A DNA stretch of 64,000 nucleotides from Pantoea latae (GTDB lineage Bacteria > Pseudomonadota > Gammaproteobacteria > Enterobacterales > Enterobacteriaceae), in contig NZ_MWUE01000037.1 in assembly GCF_002077695.1 (NCBI RefSeq), positions 21,199-85,198 on the forward strand. The letters are read 5' to 3'. The translations under genes were made by a program, and so were the position numbers. How positions within the stretch are numbered: the first letter of the stretch is position 1; each line of letters begins with the position of its first letter. A model generated the notes under the pieces. The model was not told where the DNA came from. It worked only from the letters and a program-made list of their open reading frames with translations, and did not search any database. Below are positions 55,639 through 64,000 of this stretch, piece by piece.

Positions 55639-56755
55639 ATGCGTTCTGTCGCCACCATTCGGCAAGCAGAATGCCGGTGGCCACCGAGACGTTAAGGCTC
55701 TCGACGTTGCCGGTGCCGCCGATAGAGAGGCTGATATCGCCCTGCTGGAAGGCGCTGTCGGAGAGGCCTTCGCGCTCCTGGCCCAGCACCAGCACCATCT
55801 TCGCCGGCAGCTCGGCCTGCGCCAGCGGCGTGCCCTGATGGCTTGAGGTGGTGACGATGGTATAACCCGCTTTGCGGAACGCTTCCAGACCGGCCGCGAA
55901 GCTTTCGCCGCTGATCGCCTGAACGTGTTCGGCGCCGCCTTCAGCGGTGCGCACCGCCGCGCCGGACTCCAGCAGCGAGGCGTCGTTCACCAGCAGACCT
56001 TTCGCGCCGAAGTGCGCGCAGGTGCGCATAATGCCGCCCAGGTTGTGCGGGTTGCTGACATCTTCCAGCGCCAGCACGCAATCTTTCTCACCGGCCTGGC
56101 TCAGCCACTCGCTGACCGCCATGCCCAGACGTTTTTTAATAATAAAGCAGACGCCGCCGTGATGCTCGGTGCCGGACGCCTTCGCCAGCTCAGCGTCATC
56201 CACGACGTGATAGGCTTTGCGGTTCGCCGCCAGCCAGCGCAGCGCTTCGCGGAAACGCGGCGTCACGCTCTGCACGAACCAGGCGCGAACGATCGCTTCC
56301 GGACGACTCTGGAACAGCGCCTGACAGGCGTTTTCACCATAGACGCGCGTCTCTTCCTGACGCTGGCGACGGATCACTTCTGGATCGATCGCGACTTTGC
56401 CGCCCTGCTCCGGCTGTGCGTCGTCAACGGGCGCGCGTTCGCTCGGCGGACGCGACACGGTGCGCCAGGGCGAAAAAGCCTCGTCGCTGCGCGGTCTGCG
56501 GCTGTTTTCTTCGCTGCGTGGCCGACGGCTGCCTTCCTCGCTGCGCGGTTTACGGCTGCCTTCGTCGCTGCGCGGCTTGCGGCTGGCGCCCTCTTCGCTG
56601 CGGCGGCCAGAGGAACGACGCGAATCTTCCTGACGGGCTGGGCGGCCACCCCCTTTACCGGTACGCGGGTTCGGCGCGCGTGAGCCTGACTCGCCCTCAT
56701 CTCGCACGTACATCACTTTTACCTTGCCACTTTTGCCTTTAAATTCGTCGTTCAT
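55637..56755 (-). CDS. yfiF: TrmH/SpoU-family tRNA/rRNA methyltransferase YfiF
   Basis: 372 residues. The N-terminal 110 residues are low-complexity, basic/acidic (SRKPRSDEG-type repeats). The substrate-binding domain and SPOUT methyltransferase domain follow: ALEDVSNPHNLGGIMRTCAHFGAKGLL, LVLGQEREGLSD and LSIGGTGNVESLNVSVATGILL are the three SpoU motifs. Target RNA is unknown. GGAGGAAC precedes the ATG at 56755. Confidence 0.9.
   Translation of the reverse strand: MNDEFKGKSGKVKVMYVRDEGESGSRAPNPRTGKGGGRPARQEDSRRSSGRRSEEGASRKPRSDEGSRKPRSEEGSRRPRSEENSRRPRSDEAFSPWRTVSRPPSERAPVDDAQPEQGGKVAIDPEVIRRQRQEETRVYGENACQALFQSRPEAIVRAWFVQSVTPRFREALRWLAANRKAYHVVDDAELAKASGTEHHGGVCFIIKKRLGMAVSEWLSQAGEKDCVLALEDVSNPHNLGGIMRTCAHFGAKGLLVNDASLLESGAAVRTAEGGAEHVQAISGESFAAGLEAFRKAGYTIVTTSSHQGTPLAQAELPAKMVLVLGQEREGLSDSAFQQGDISLSIGGTGNVESLNVSVATGILLAEWWRQNA
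56484..56591. repeat. four tandem 27-bp repeats in yfiF
   Basis: Four units of 27 bp, each starting tcgctgcg, encode a 9-residue repeat of the type SR(K/R)PRS(D/E)E(G/N/A). The units differ by a few bases. Copy number may vary between strains. Confidence 0.85.
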
Positions 56756-56840
56756 CTGTTCCTCCTGCATTGAGAGCGCGAAGATTACCTGATGTATTAG
56801 CGCTTAGCTATCAACTATTGAACCTATTGGACAATCCAGT

Positions 56841-56869
56841 TTGAGGGCTGTTCGCAACCTTCTCATAAT
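56841..56869 (+). promoter_or_regulatory. candidate trxC promoter
   Basis: TTGAGG (56841-56846) and CATAAT (56864-56869) with a 17-bp spacer. E. coli trxC is OxyR-activated. Three CTAT tetranucleotides at 56808, 56815 and 56824 resemble OxyR contacts but do not have the expected 10-bp spacing. Confidence 0.55.
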
Positions 56870-56914
56870 GGACAATATTTACAAAAGTGACACCTGCAAC
56901 CCCCCGAGGTATCT

Positions 56915-57334
56915 ATGAATACGGTATGTGCTTCCTGTCAGGCAACCAATCGCGTTCCGCAAGAGCGCGTGGCCGATGGAGCAAAATGCGGTCGCTGCGG
57001 CAGCGAACTGTTTAATGGTGAAGTGGCAAACGCCACCGCCGAAACGCTGGATAAATATCTGCAGGACGACCTGCCGGTCGTGGTGGATTTCTGGGCGCCG
57101 TGGTGCGGTCCCTGCGTGAACTTCGCGCCGGTGTTTAAAGAGGTGGCGCAGGAGCGCAGCGGTCAGGTGCGTTTCGTTAAGGTGAATACCGAAGCGGAGC
57201 CCGCGCTGAGCAGCCGTTTTCGCATCCGCAGCATCCCGACCATTATGATCTTCAAAAATGGCGAGATGGTAGACATCCTCAACGGCGCGATGCCGAAATC
57301 GCCCTTCAACGAATGGCTGGATGAATCGCTGTAA
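56915..57334 (+). CDS. trxC: thioredoxin 2 TrxC
   Basis: 139 residues. An N-terminal zinc finger (C5, C8, C25, C28) precedes the thioredoxin fold with the active site WCGPC (C64, C67). It reduces protein disulfides during oxidative stress. GAGGT before the ATG. A terminator follows. Confidence 0.96.
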   Translation: MNTVCASCQATNRVPQERVADGAKCGRCGSELFNGEVANATAETLDKYLQDDLPVVVDFWAPWCGPCVNFAPVFKEVAQERSGQVRFVKVNTEAEPALSSRFRIRSIPTIMIFKNGEMVDILNGAMPKSPFNEWLDESL

Positions 57335-57366
57335 CGCCTGCGATAACGCATCCTGTCAGCACACTC

Positions 57367-57390
57367 AGGCCAGCCGCGCTGGCCTTTTTC
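57367..57390 (+). terminator. intrinsic terminator after trxC
   Basis: AGGCCAGC-cgc-GCTGGCCT, an 8-bp stem followed by TTTTCTTTTC. Confidence 0.8.
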
Positions 57391-57440
57391 TTTTCCCGCG
57401 CGCTTCGATTACAATAGCGTTTTCCTTCTCTTGCTAAGCC

Positions 57441-58139
57441 ATGACTGATAACGCCGTTCTCCGCCTGCGTGCGCAACGCCTTGCTCGCGCCACTCGCCCT
57501 TTTCTTGCCAGAGGCAACCGCGTCGTGCGCTGCCAGCGCTGTTTGCTGCCGCAAAAAAACTGCCTGTGCGCCACCATCCAGCCGCAGCGCGCGCGCAGCC
57601 GTTTTTGCCTGGTGATGTTCGATACCGAGCCGATGAAGCCGAGCAATACCGGCCGGCTGATCGCCGATATTCTGCCGCAGACCGACGCATTCGGCTGGTC
57701 GCGCACCGAACCCGATCCCGCGCTGCTGAGCGCGGTCGCCCATCCTGACTATCAGCCGATGGTGGTGTTTCCCGCCTCTTACGCCGATCCCGGCCGCGAG
57801 GTGCTGACCGCGCCGCCGCTGAGCGGCAAACCGCCGCTGTTTATTATGCTCGATGGCACCTGGACCGAGGCGCGCAAAATGTTCCGTAAGAGTCCCTGGC
57901 TCGATGCGCTGCCGGTGATGTCGCTAAACGTTACCGCGCCGTCGCGCTACACGCTGCGCGAGGCCCACGGCGAAGGCCAGCACTGCACCGCCGAGGTCGC
58001 CGCCGCGCTGCTGGCGCAGGCGGGAGATGACGCCGCCGCGCAGGCGCTGCAGCGCCATTTCGACCATTTCCGTCACGCCTATCTGGCGGGCAAGCCGCAC
58101 CATCCCGCCCATTGCGCCTCGCAGGCCGACACGACCTAG
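57441..58139 (+). CDS. tapT: tRNA-uridine aminocarboxypropyltransferase TapT (YfiP, DTW domain)
   Basis: 232 residues of the DTW family. The signature is LDGTWTEARKMF, and cysteines CQRCLLPQKNCLC form a probable metal site near residue 31. It makes acp3U at position 47 of tRNAs from AdoMet. Next to patZ as in E. coli; the patZ frame is open back into the end of this gene. Confidence 0.9.
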   Translation: MTDNAVLRLRAQRLARATRPFLARGNRVVRCQRCLLPQKNCLCATIQPQRARSRFCLVMFDTEPMKPSNTGRLIADILPQTDAFGWSRTEPDPALLSAVAHPDYQPMVVFPASYADPGREVLTAPPLSGKPPLFIMLDGTWTEARKMFRKSPWLDALPVMSLNVTAPSRYTLREAHGEGQHCTAEVAAALLAQAGDDAAAQALQRHFDHFRHAYLAGKPHHPAHCASQADTT

Positions 58140-58249
58140 CGCCGGCCTGCGCAGGCAAAAACCTGCCGACCTCGCAGCCTGCGATCGCCGAACCGGCAAA
58201 GCGGCTAAAAAGCGATTACAATCACGCCATTCGACCAGGGGAGAGTGGG

Positions 58250-60907
58250 ATGAGCCAACGCGGACTGGAAGCGCTGTTACGACCTAAATCGATTGCGGTT
58301 ATCGGCGCGTCCGACAGGCCAGGGCGTGCCGGCCACTTTATGATGCGTAATCTGCTGGCGGGCGGCTTTAGCGGCCCTGTGATGCCGGTGACGCCTAAGT
58401 ACAGAGCGGTCAGCGGCGTGCTCGCGTGGCCCACCATCGCCAGCCTGCCGTTCGCGCCCGATCTGGCGGTGATCTGCACTCATGCAAAACGTAATCTGGA
58501 ACTGCTGCAGCAGCTGGGCGAGAAAGGATGCAAGGCCTGCATTATTCTCTCCGCGCCCGCCAGCCAGCTGGAGGAACTCAAGGGCTGCGCGGCGCAGTGG
58601 CAAATTCGTCTGCTGGGGCCCAATAGCCTCGGGCTGCTCGCGCCCTGGCAAGGACTTAACGCCAGCTTCTCGCCGGTGCCAATCGAAAAAGGCCGTATCG
58701 CCTTTATCTCCCAGTCGGCAGCGGTCTCCAACACCATTCTCGACTGGGCGCAGCAGCGCAATCTGGGCTTCTCCTGGTTTATCGCGCTGGGCGACAGCCT
58801 GGATACCGACGTTGACGATCTGCTCGATTTCCTGGCGCGCGACGGCAAGACCAGCGCCATTCTGCTCTATCTCGAACACCTCAGCGACGCGCGGCGGTTT
58901 GTTTCAGCCTCGCGCAGCGCGTCGCGCAATAAACCTATTCTGGTGATTAAAAGCGGCCGCAGCCATCAGGCGCAGGCGCTGCTTGGCACCCATAGCGGAC
59001 TGGACGCCGCCTGGGATGCGGCCATTCAGCGCGCCGGCCTGCTGCGCGTGCAGGACACCCATGAGCTTTTTACCGCCGTTGAGTCCCTTAGCCATATGCG
59101 CCCGCTGCGCGGCGACAGGCTGATGATCGTTAGCAACGGCGCCGCGCCCGCCGCGCTGGCGCTCGACGAACTCTATGCGCGCAACGGCAAGCTCGCCTCG
59201 CTGAGCGACGACACGCTGACGGCGCTGGCCGCGCTGCTGCCGGAAGGCGTGGGACGCGGCAATCCGCTTGACCTGAAAGATGACGCCACGCCGCAGCGCT
59301 ATGTCGACTGCATTAACATCTTGCTGGGCAGCTATGAGCTGGATGCGCTGATGATCGTTCACGCGCCCAGCGCGGTGGCGCCCGCCACCGAATCGGCGGA
59401 GCAGATCATTCAGGCTATCGCGGCGCATCCGCGCGGCAAGCAGGTGACGCTGTTAACCAACTGGTGCGGCGAGTTCTCGTCGCAGGCGGCGCGCCGCGCC
59501 TTTACCCAGGCGGGGATCCCCACCTGGCGCACGCCGGAAGGCACCGTCACGGCGTTTATGCATCAGGTGGAGTATCGCCGCAATCAGAAACAGCTGCGTG
59601 AAACCCCGGCGCTGCCCGCGAGCCTGACGCAGGACAGCGCGCAGGCGCATCAGCTGCTATCGCAGGCGCTGGCGCGCGGCGTCACCACGCTGGACACCCA
59701 TGAAGTGCAGCCGATACTGCAGGCGTACGGCCTGGCGACCCTGCCCACCTGGATTGCCGGCTCGAGCGAGCAGGCGGCGGCGATAGCCGAACAGATTGGC
59801 TATCCCGTGGCGCTGAAGCTGCGATCGCCCGACATCGCGCACAAATCTGAAGTTCAGGGCGTGATGCTCTACCTGCGCAACGGCGCCGAAGTGCAGCAGG
59901 CAGCCGACGCCATCGTCGATCGCGTTAAGAAGACGTTGCCGCAGGCGCGCATTGAAGGCCTGCTGGTGCAGAGTATGGCCCATCGCGCCGGCGCACAGGA
60001 GCTGCGCGTGGTGGTGCAGCAGGATGCGCTGTTCGGCCCGGTGATTTTGCTCGGCGAAGGCGGCGTTGAGTGGCAAGCGGATAAACAGGCGGCGGTCGCG
60101 CTGCCGCCGCTCAATATGACGCTGGCGCGCTACCTGGTGATACAGGCGATTAAGAGCGGCAAAATCCGCCGTCGCGGCGGGCTGGAGTCGCTGGATATCC
60201 CGGCGCTCAGCCAGCTGCTGGTGCAGGTCTCCAACCTGGTGGTGGATTGCCCCGAGATCCAGCGGCTCGACATTCATCCGCTGCTGGCGGCGGGCAGCGA
60301 GTTTACCCTGCTTGACGTCACACTCGAGCTGGCGCCGTTCAGCGGCGACAACGCCGCGCGGCTGGCGATACGCCCCTATCCGCAGCAGCTGGAAGAGTCG
60401 GTCACGCTAAAAGACGGACAGCGCTGCGTGTTCCGCCCTATTCTGCCGGAAGACGAACCGCTGCTGCGCGCCTTTATCGCGCAGGTCACCAAAGAGGATC
60501 TTTATTATCGCTACTTCAGCGAGATCAACGAGTTCACCCATGAGGATCTCGCCAATATGACGCAGATTGATTACGACCGCGAGATGGCGTTCGTCGCGGT
60601 GCGCCAGCAGCAGACAAGCAGCGAGATTATTGGCGTTACGCGCGCCATTTCCGATGCCGACAATATCGACGCGGAGTTTTCCGTGCTGGTGCGATCCGAT
60701 TTAAAAGGGCTGGGCATGGGACGACGGCTGCTGGAGAAGATGATCCGCTATACGCGTGAGCATGGTCTGCAGCAGCTCACCGGCATCACCATGCCGCACA
60801 ATCGCGGCATGATCACGCTGGCGCGCAAACTCGGTTTCGGCGTGGATGTTCAGCTGGATGAGGGCATCGTCAGCCTGAATTTACCCTTACACAGGGACAT
60901 CAGCTAA
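58250..60907 (+). CDS. patZ: protein lysine acetyltransferase PatZ (YfiQ/Pka)
   Basis: 885 residues (E. coli 886). Residues 1 to about 690 form an NDP-forming acyl-CoA synthetase-like part (CoA-binding IGASDRPGRAGHF, then ligase-like and ATP-grasp domains), followed by a GNAT domain (LKGLGMGRRLLEKMIRYTREHG). It acetylates and inactivates acetyl-CoA synthetase and other proteins. The start at 58250 has GGGAGAGTGGG upstream; the open frame back to 58112 has none. Confidence 0.95.
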   Translation: MSQRGLEALLRPKSIAVIGASDRPGRAGHFMMRNLLAGGFSGPVMPVTPKYRAVSGVLAWPTIASLPFAPDLAVICTHAKRNLELLQQLGEKGCKACIILSAPASQLEELKGCAAQWQIRLLGPNSLGLLAPWQGLNASFSPVPIEKGRIAFISQSAAVSNTILDWAQQRNLGFSWFIALGDSLDTDVDDLLDFLARDGKTSAILLYLEHLSDARRFVSASRSASRNKPILVIKSGRSHQAQALLGTHSGLDAAWDAAIQRAGLLRVQDTHELFTAVESLSHMRPLRGDRLMIVSNGAAPAALALDELYARNGKLASLSDDTLTALAALLPEGVGRGNPLDLKDDATPQRYVDCINILLGSYELDALMIVHAPSAVAPATESAEQIIQAIAAHPRGKQVTLLTNWCGEFSSQAARRAFTQAGIPTWRTPEGTVTAFMHQVEYRRNQKQLRETPALPASLTQDSAQAHQLLSQALARGVTTLDTHEVQPILQAYGLATLPTWIAGSSEQAAAIAEQIGYPVALKLRSPDIAHKSEVQGVMLYLRNGAEVQQAADAIVDRVKKTLPQARIEGLLVQSMAHRAGAQELRVVVQQDALFGPVILLGEGGVEWQADKQAAVALPPLNMTLARYLVIQAIKSGKIRRRGGLESLDIPALSQLLVQVSNLVVDCPEIQRLDIHPLLAAGSEFTLLDVTLELAPFSGDNAARLAIRPYPQQLEESVTLKDGQRCVFRPILPEDEPLLRAFIAQVTKEDLYYRYFSEINEFTHEDLANMTQIDYDREMAFVAVRQQQTSSEIIGVTRAISDADNIDAEFSVLVRSDLKGLGMGRRLLEKMIRYTREHGLQQLTGITMPHNRGMITLARKLGFGVDVQLDEGIVSLNLPLHRDIS

Positions 60908-61024
60908 CCTTGTAGAGAAAGGTAAAAAATGGCCGACCAGTGCAGGTTGATGTTATTATTTACCGTTATGACCCTGATTTGATGGCAAAAGGCCATGCAA
61001 TGAACCGAGAAGAAGCGCACTGCG

Positions 61025-62380
61025 ATGCTGACTAAATTCAAACGCAATAAGCATCAACAACACCTCGCACAGTTGCCGAAGCTGTCACAGTCCGCTGCGG
61101 ATGTGGCAACTCTTTACTCGCCTGCCGATTTTCGTCGCACGCTGCTGGAAAAAATCGCCGCGGCGCAGCACCGTATCTGCATTGTCGCCCTCTATATGGA
61201 AAACGATGACGCCGGACGCGCGGTGATGGATGCGCTCTACGCGGCGAAGCGCGCCCGTCCCGAGCTGGATATCAGCATTCTGGTCGACTGGCATCGCGCC
61301 CAGCGCGGTCGCATCGGCGCGGCGCGCGGCGTCACTAATGCCGACTGGTACTGCGAGATGGCGACGCAGCACGCTGATATCGCCATTCCGGTTTACGGCA
61401 TTCCGGTGAATACCCGCGAAGCGCTTGGCGTGCTGCACCTTAAAGGCTTTATTATCGACGACACGCTGCTTTACAGCGGCGCCAGCATCAATGACGTCTA
61501 TCTGCACCAGCACGATAAATATCGCTATGACCGCTATCAGCTGATCCGCAACCCGCAGCTGGCCGACGCCATGTTTGAGTGGATCAACGTCAATCTTAAG
61601 CAGTCGGAAGCGGTCAACCGTCTCGATCGGGAAGAGCGCCCCTCCAGTCCGGAAATCAAAAATGAAACGCGCCAGTTCCGTCAGGATCTGCGCGGCTTCA
61701 ATTATCAGTTTACCGGCGACGGGCATAACGAAGAGCTGACGGTGACGCCGCTGGTCGGGCTGGGCAAGCGCAGCCTGCTGAATAAAACCATTTTCCATCT
61801 GATGCCCTGCACCGAGCAGAAGCTGACCATCTGTACGCCCTACTTCAACCTGCCGGCGATTCTGGTGCGCAACATTATCCATCTGCTGCGCGAGGGAAAA
61901 GAGGTGGAGATTATCGTCGGCGATAAGACCGCTAACGACTTCTATATCCCGCCCGAGCAGCCGTTTAAAATTATTGGTGCGCTGCCCTATCTCTATGAGA
62001 TTAACCTGCGCCGCTTTCTCAGCCGTCTGCAGTATTACGTGGATAACGGCCAGCTGGCGGTGCGCCTGTGGAAGGATGGCGAAAACAGCTATCACCTGAA
62101 AGGCATCTGGGTGGATGATGAGTGGATGCTGATTACCGGCAATAACCTCAATCCGCGGGCCTGGCGGCTCGACCTGGAAAATGCGGTGCTGATCCACGAT
62201 CCGCTGCAGCAGCTTGCCGAGCAGCGCGAGAAAGAGTTAGCGCTAATTCGCACCCATACTCATGTGGTGAGCCATTTCCGCGATCTGGAAAGCATCTCTG
62301 ACTATCCGGCGAAGGTGCGCAAGCTGATCCGCCGCCTGCGTCGTATTCGTATTGACCGCCTGATTAGCCGTATTCTCTGA
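61025..62380 (+). CDS. pssA: CDP-diacylglycerol-serine O-phosphatidyltransferase PssA
   Basis: 451 residues, E. coli length. Two phospholipase D-type HKD motifs: HLKGFIIDD with His138, and YHLKGIWVDD with His357. It makes phosphatidylserine, the precursor of phosphatidylethanolamine. A basic C-terminal end (RKLIRRLRRIRIDRLI) suits peripheral membrane or ribosome binding. In E. coli yfiM follows; here only 45 nt separate pssA from convergent kgtP and yfiM is absent. Confidence 0.96.
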   Translation: MLTKFKRNKHQQHLAQLPKLSQSAADVATLYSPADFRRTLLEKIAAAQHRICIVALYMENDDAGRAVMDALYAAKRARPELDISILVDWHRAQRGRIGAARGVTNADWYCEMATQHADIAIPVYGIPVNTREALGVLHLKGFIIDDTLLYSGASINDVYLHQHDKYRYDRYQLIRNPQLADAMFEWINVNLKQSEAVNRLDREERPSSPEIKNETRQFRQDLRGFNYQFTGDGHNEELTVTPLVGLGKRSLLNKTIFHLMPCTEQKLTICTPYFNLPAILVRNIIHLLREGKEVEIIVGDKTANDFYIPPEQPFKIIGALPYLYEINLRRFLSRLQYYVDNGQLAVRLWKDGENSYHLKGIWVDDEWMLITGNNLNPRAWRLDLENAVLIHDPLQQLAEQREKELALIRTHTHVVSHFRDLESISDYPAKVRKLIRRLRRIRIDRLISRIL

Positions 62381-62387
62381 CGCAATG

Positions 62388-62411
62388 CCTGCGGCGGCCA
62401 GCGCCGCAGGC
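62388..62411. terminator. hairpin between pssA and kgtP
   Basis: GCCTGCGGC/GCCGCAGGC, a perfect 9-bp stem with a short loop between two convergent genes. There is no strong T-run on either side, so function as an intrinsic terminator is uncertain. Confidence 0.5.
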
Positions 62412-62425
62412 AATCCCCTTTCCCG

Positions 62426-63733
62426 CTACAGTCTGATGCCCTTGCCGCGCTTATGCAGCAGTAGTGATACCAGAAACGCCAGCGCGCCCATCGCCGACAC
62501 ATACCAGAAGAAGGTCGTCTCTACGCCCTGCTGCTTCAGCAGCAGCGCCACATACTCTGCCGAACCGCCAAAAATCGCGTTAGCCACGGCATAGGAAAGC
62601 CCTACGCCCAGTGCGCGTACCTCTGGCGGAAACATTTCTGCTTTCAGGATCCCGCTGATCGCGGTGTAGAAGCTGGTGATCAGCAGCGCCAGCATGATCA
62701 GGCAGAATGCGAGCGTCGGACTCTGCACGCTTTGCAGCGCGGTCAAAATCGGAACGGTGCAGATCGCCGCGCCCGCGCCGAAGATCAGCATCGATCCGCG
62801 TCGGCCGATTTTGTCGGAGAGCGCGCCGATAACCGGCTGGATCAGCATAAAGACCAGCAGCGCGCCGGTCATCAGCCCGCTGGCGCTTTTGGCATCCATT
62901 CCCGCCGTGTTCACCAGGTATTTCTGCATATAGGTGGTAAAGGTGTAAAAGCTCAGCGAACCGCCGGCGGTGAAGCCCAGCACCATTAAAAAGGCGCGCG
63001 TATGGTTGCGCAGCAGTCCGGTAATGCTGCCGGCATCTTTATGATGGCGGCTTTGATTATCAGAGGTTTCATGCAGCGAACGCCGCAGCCAGAGCGCCAC
63101 GACGGCGAGGATTGCGCCGAGGAAAAAGGGGATGCGCCAGCCCCAGCTACGCAGATCCTCTTCGCTGAGGATAAACTGCAGCACCACCACCGTCAGCACC
63201 GCCAGCAGCTGACCGCCGATTAGCGTAACGTACTGAAAAGAAGCGTAGAATCCTTTACGTCCTTCCAGCGCCACTTCGCTCATATAGGTGGCGCTGGTGC
63301 CATATTCCCCGCCGACAGAGAGGCCCTGGAACATGCGCGCCAGCAGCAGGATCGCCGGCGCGGCGATGCCGATAGCGCCATAGCCAGGCAGGCAGGCGAT
63401 CACCAGCGAGCCGAAACACATCATGCACACCGAAATAAGCATCGACTTTTTGCGGCCGTGACGATCGCCAATATAACCAAATAACCAGCCGCCGATGGGA
63501 CGCATCAAAAAACCGGCGGCGAATACGCCAGCGGTCTGCAGCAGCTGCGTGGTGGTATCACCTTTAGGAAAAAAGACGTGCGCAAAATAGAGGGAGAAGA
63601 AAGAGTAGACGTAGAAGTCGAACCATTCGACCAGGTTGCCCGACGACGCGCCGACGATTGCCCAGACACGTTTTTTGCTGATCCCCTGCGCGTCTGTCGC
63701 GTGACGGGATGAGCGCGTATTATTTTCTGCCAT
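62426..63733 (-). CDS. kgtP: alpha-ketoglutarate permease KgtP
   Basis: 435 residues, MFS metabolite-proton symporter with about 12 helices. Family sequences: GNLVEWFDFYVYSFFSLYFAHVFFP in helix 1, loop 2-3 motif GYIGDRHGRKKSML, and FQGLSVGGEYGTSATYMSE. Imports 2-oxoglutarate. AGGTAAC precedes the ATG. It lies between pssA and an rRNA operon, as in E. coli rrnG. Confidence 0.93.
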   Translation of the reverse strand: MAENNTRSSRHATDAQGISKKRVWAIVGASSGNLVEWFDFYVYSFFSLYFAHVFFPKGDTTTQLLQTAGVFAAGFLMRPIGGWLFGYIGDRHGRKKSMLISVCMMCFGSLVIACLPGYGAIGIAAPAILLLARMFQGLSVGGEYGTSATYMSEVALEGRKGFYASFQYVTLIGGQLLAVLTVVVLQFILSEEDLRSWGWRIPFFLGAILAVVALWLRRSLHETSDNQSRHHKDAGSITGLLRNHTRAFLMVLGFTAGGSLSFYTFTTYMQKYLVNTAGMDAKSASGLMTGALLVFMLIQPVIGALSDKIGRRGSMLIFGAGAAICTVPILTALQSVQSPTLAFCLIMLALLITSFYTAISGILKAEMFPPEVRALGVGLSYAVANAIFGGSAEYVALLLKQQGVETTFFWYVSAMGALAFLVSLLLHKRGKGIRL

Positions 63734-63844
63734 GCGTTACCTCAAGTTCCTTGCTGATAAGCAGCGTTAAAACAATGAGTAAAGCATTTCAGCCACCTCA
63801 ACGGAACGTAATCACGCGCCGGGTGCGGTAAATGTGACGCAAAG

Positions 63845-63873
63845 CAAAAAACCCTGACCGTGAGGTCAGGGTT
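63845..63873 (-). terminator. rRNA operon terminator
   Basis: A perfect 10-bp stem AACCCTGACC/GGTCAGGGTT followed on the minus strand by TTTTTT. It stands 11 nt after the 3' end of the 5S rRNA gene. Confidence 0.9.
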
Positions 63874-63884
63874 ATTGCAGTTGG

Positions 63885-64000
63885 ATGCCTGGCAGTTCCC
63901 TACTCTCGCATGGGGAGACCCCACACTACCATCGGCGCTACGGCGTTTCACTTCTGAGTTCGGCATGGGGTCAGGTGGGACCGCCGCGCTAGTGCCGCCA
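63885..64000 (-). rRNA. rrf: 5S ribosomal RNA (5' end cut by window edge)
   Basis: The minus strand reads TGGCGGCACTAGCGCGGCGG... to ...GGGAACTGCCAGGCAT, almost identical to E. coli 5S rRNA. About four bases of the 5' end are outside the window. It is the last gene of an rRNA operon that continues beyond position 64000. Confidence 0.95.

Noticed and set aside
56801..56830. OxyR binding site before trxC
   Set aside because: Three CTAT tetranucleotides occur but spacing is 7 and 9 bp, not the expected 10-11; left as a remark only.
63742..63966. 74-codon frame overlapping the 5S rRNA gene
   Set aside because: Reads through the rRNA terminator and 5S gene; a well-known false protein.

Overview
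The window is chromosomal DNA of a member of the Enterobacterales. Protein sequences and local gene order are close to Escherichia coli, but GC content is higher and the order of whole blocks differs, which fits the Erwiniaceae (Pantoea/Mixta/Erwinia type). The genus cannot be fixed from sequence reading alone.

Layout. Positions 1-7100 hold rseB(partial)-rseA-rpoE, nadB, trmN6, srmB, grcA and ung. Positions 7100-12930 hold grpE, nadK, recN, bamE, rnfH-ratA, smpB and the tmRNA gene ssrA. Right behind ssrA lies a variable island (about 13040-29820). It is a contact-dependent growth inhibition (CDI) two-partner secretion locus read on the minus strand: cdiB, an HlyC-type acyltransferase (cdiC), a 3247-residue CdiA and its immunity gene. 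Downstream are two orphan toxin/immunity modules and a scrambled CdiA remnant. Both orphan toxin reading frames are broken by frameshifts, whereas both orphan immunity genes are intact. Positions 29950-33200 hold a magnesium P-type ATPase gene (mgtA). A short proline-run leader ORF lies in front of it and a 28-codon single-span membrane peptide gene directly behind it. Neither small gene would be caught by a normal ORF caller. Positions 33380-38350 are a five-gene peptide-type ABC importer, followed by speG, a lipoprotein gene and the S-methylmethionine pair mmuP-mmuM. Positions 41930-55600 are the ygaC-ygaM-nrdHIEF-proVWX-ygaY-mprA-emrAB stretch. Positions 55640-64000 are yfiF, trxC, tapT, patZ, pssA, kgtP and the 3' end of an rRNA operon (5S rRNA on the minus strand).

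Compared with remembered E. coli K-12 order, the block grpE...emrB sits between ung and yfiF. In K-12 those two genes are neighbours, and the block lies beyond the rRNA operon.

Regulation visible in the sequence: a sigma-E-type promoter before rpoE, a perfect NadR operator before nadB, an FNR-like site before grcA, a textbook sigma-32 promoter before grpE, LexA boxes before recN, tandem MetJ boxes before mmuP and two NrdR boxes 31 bp apart before nrdH. Many genes end in clear intrinsic terminators.
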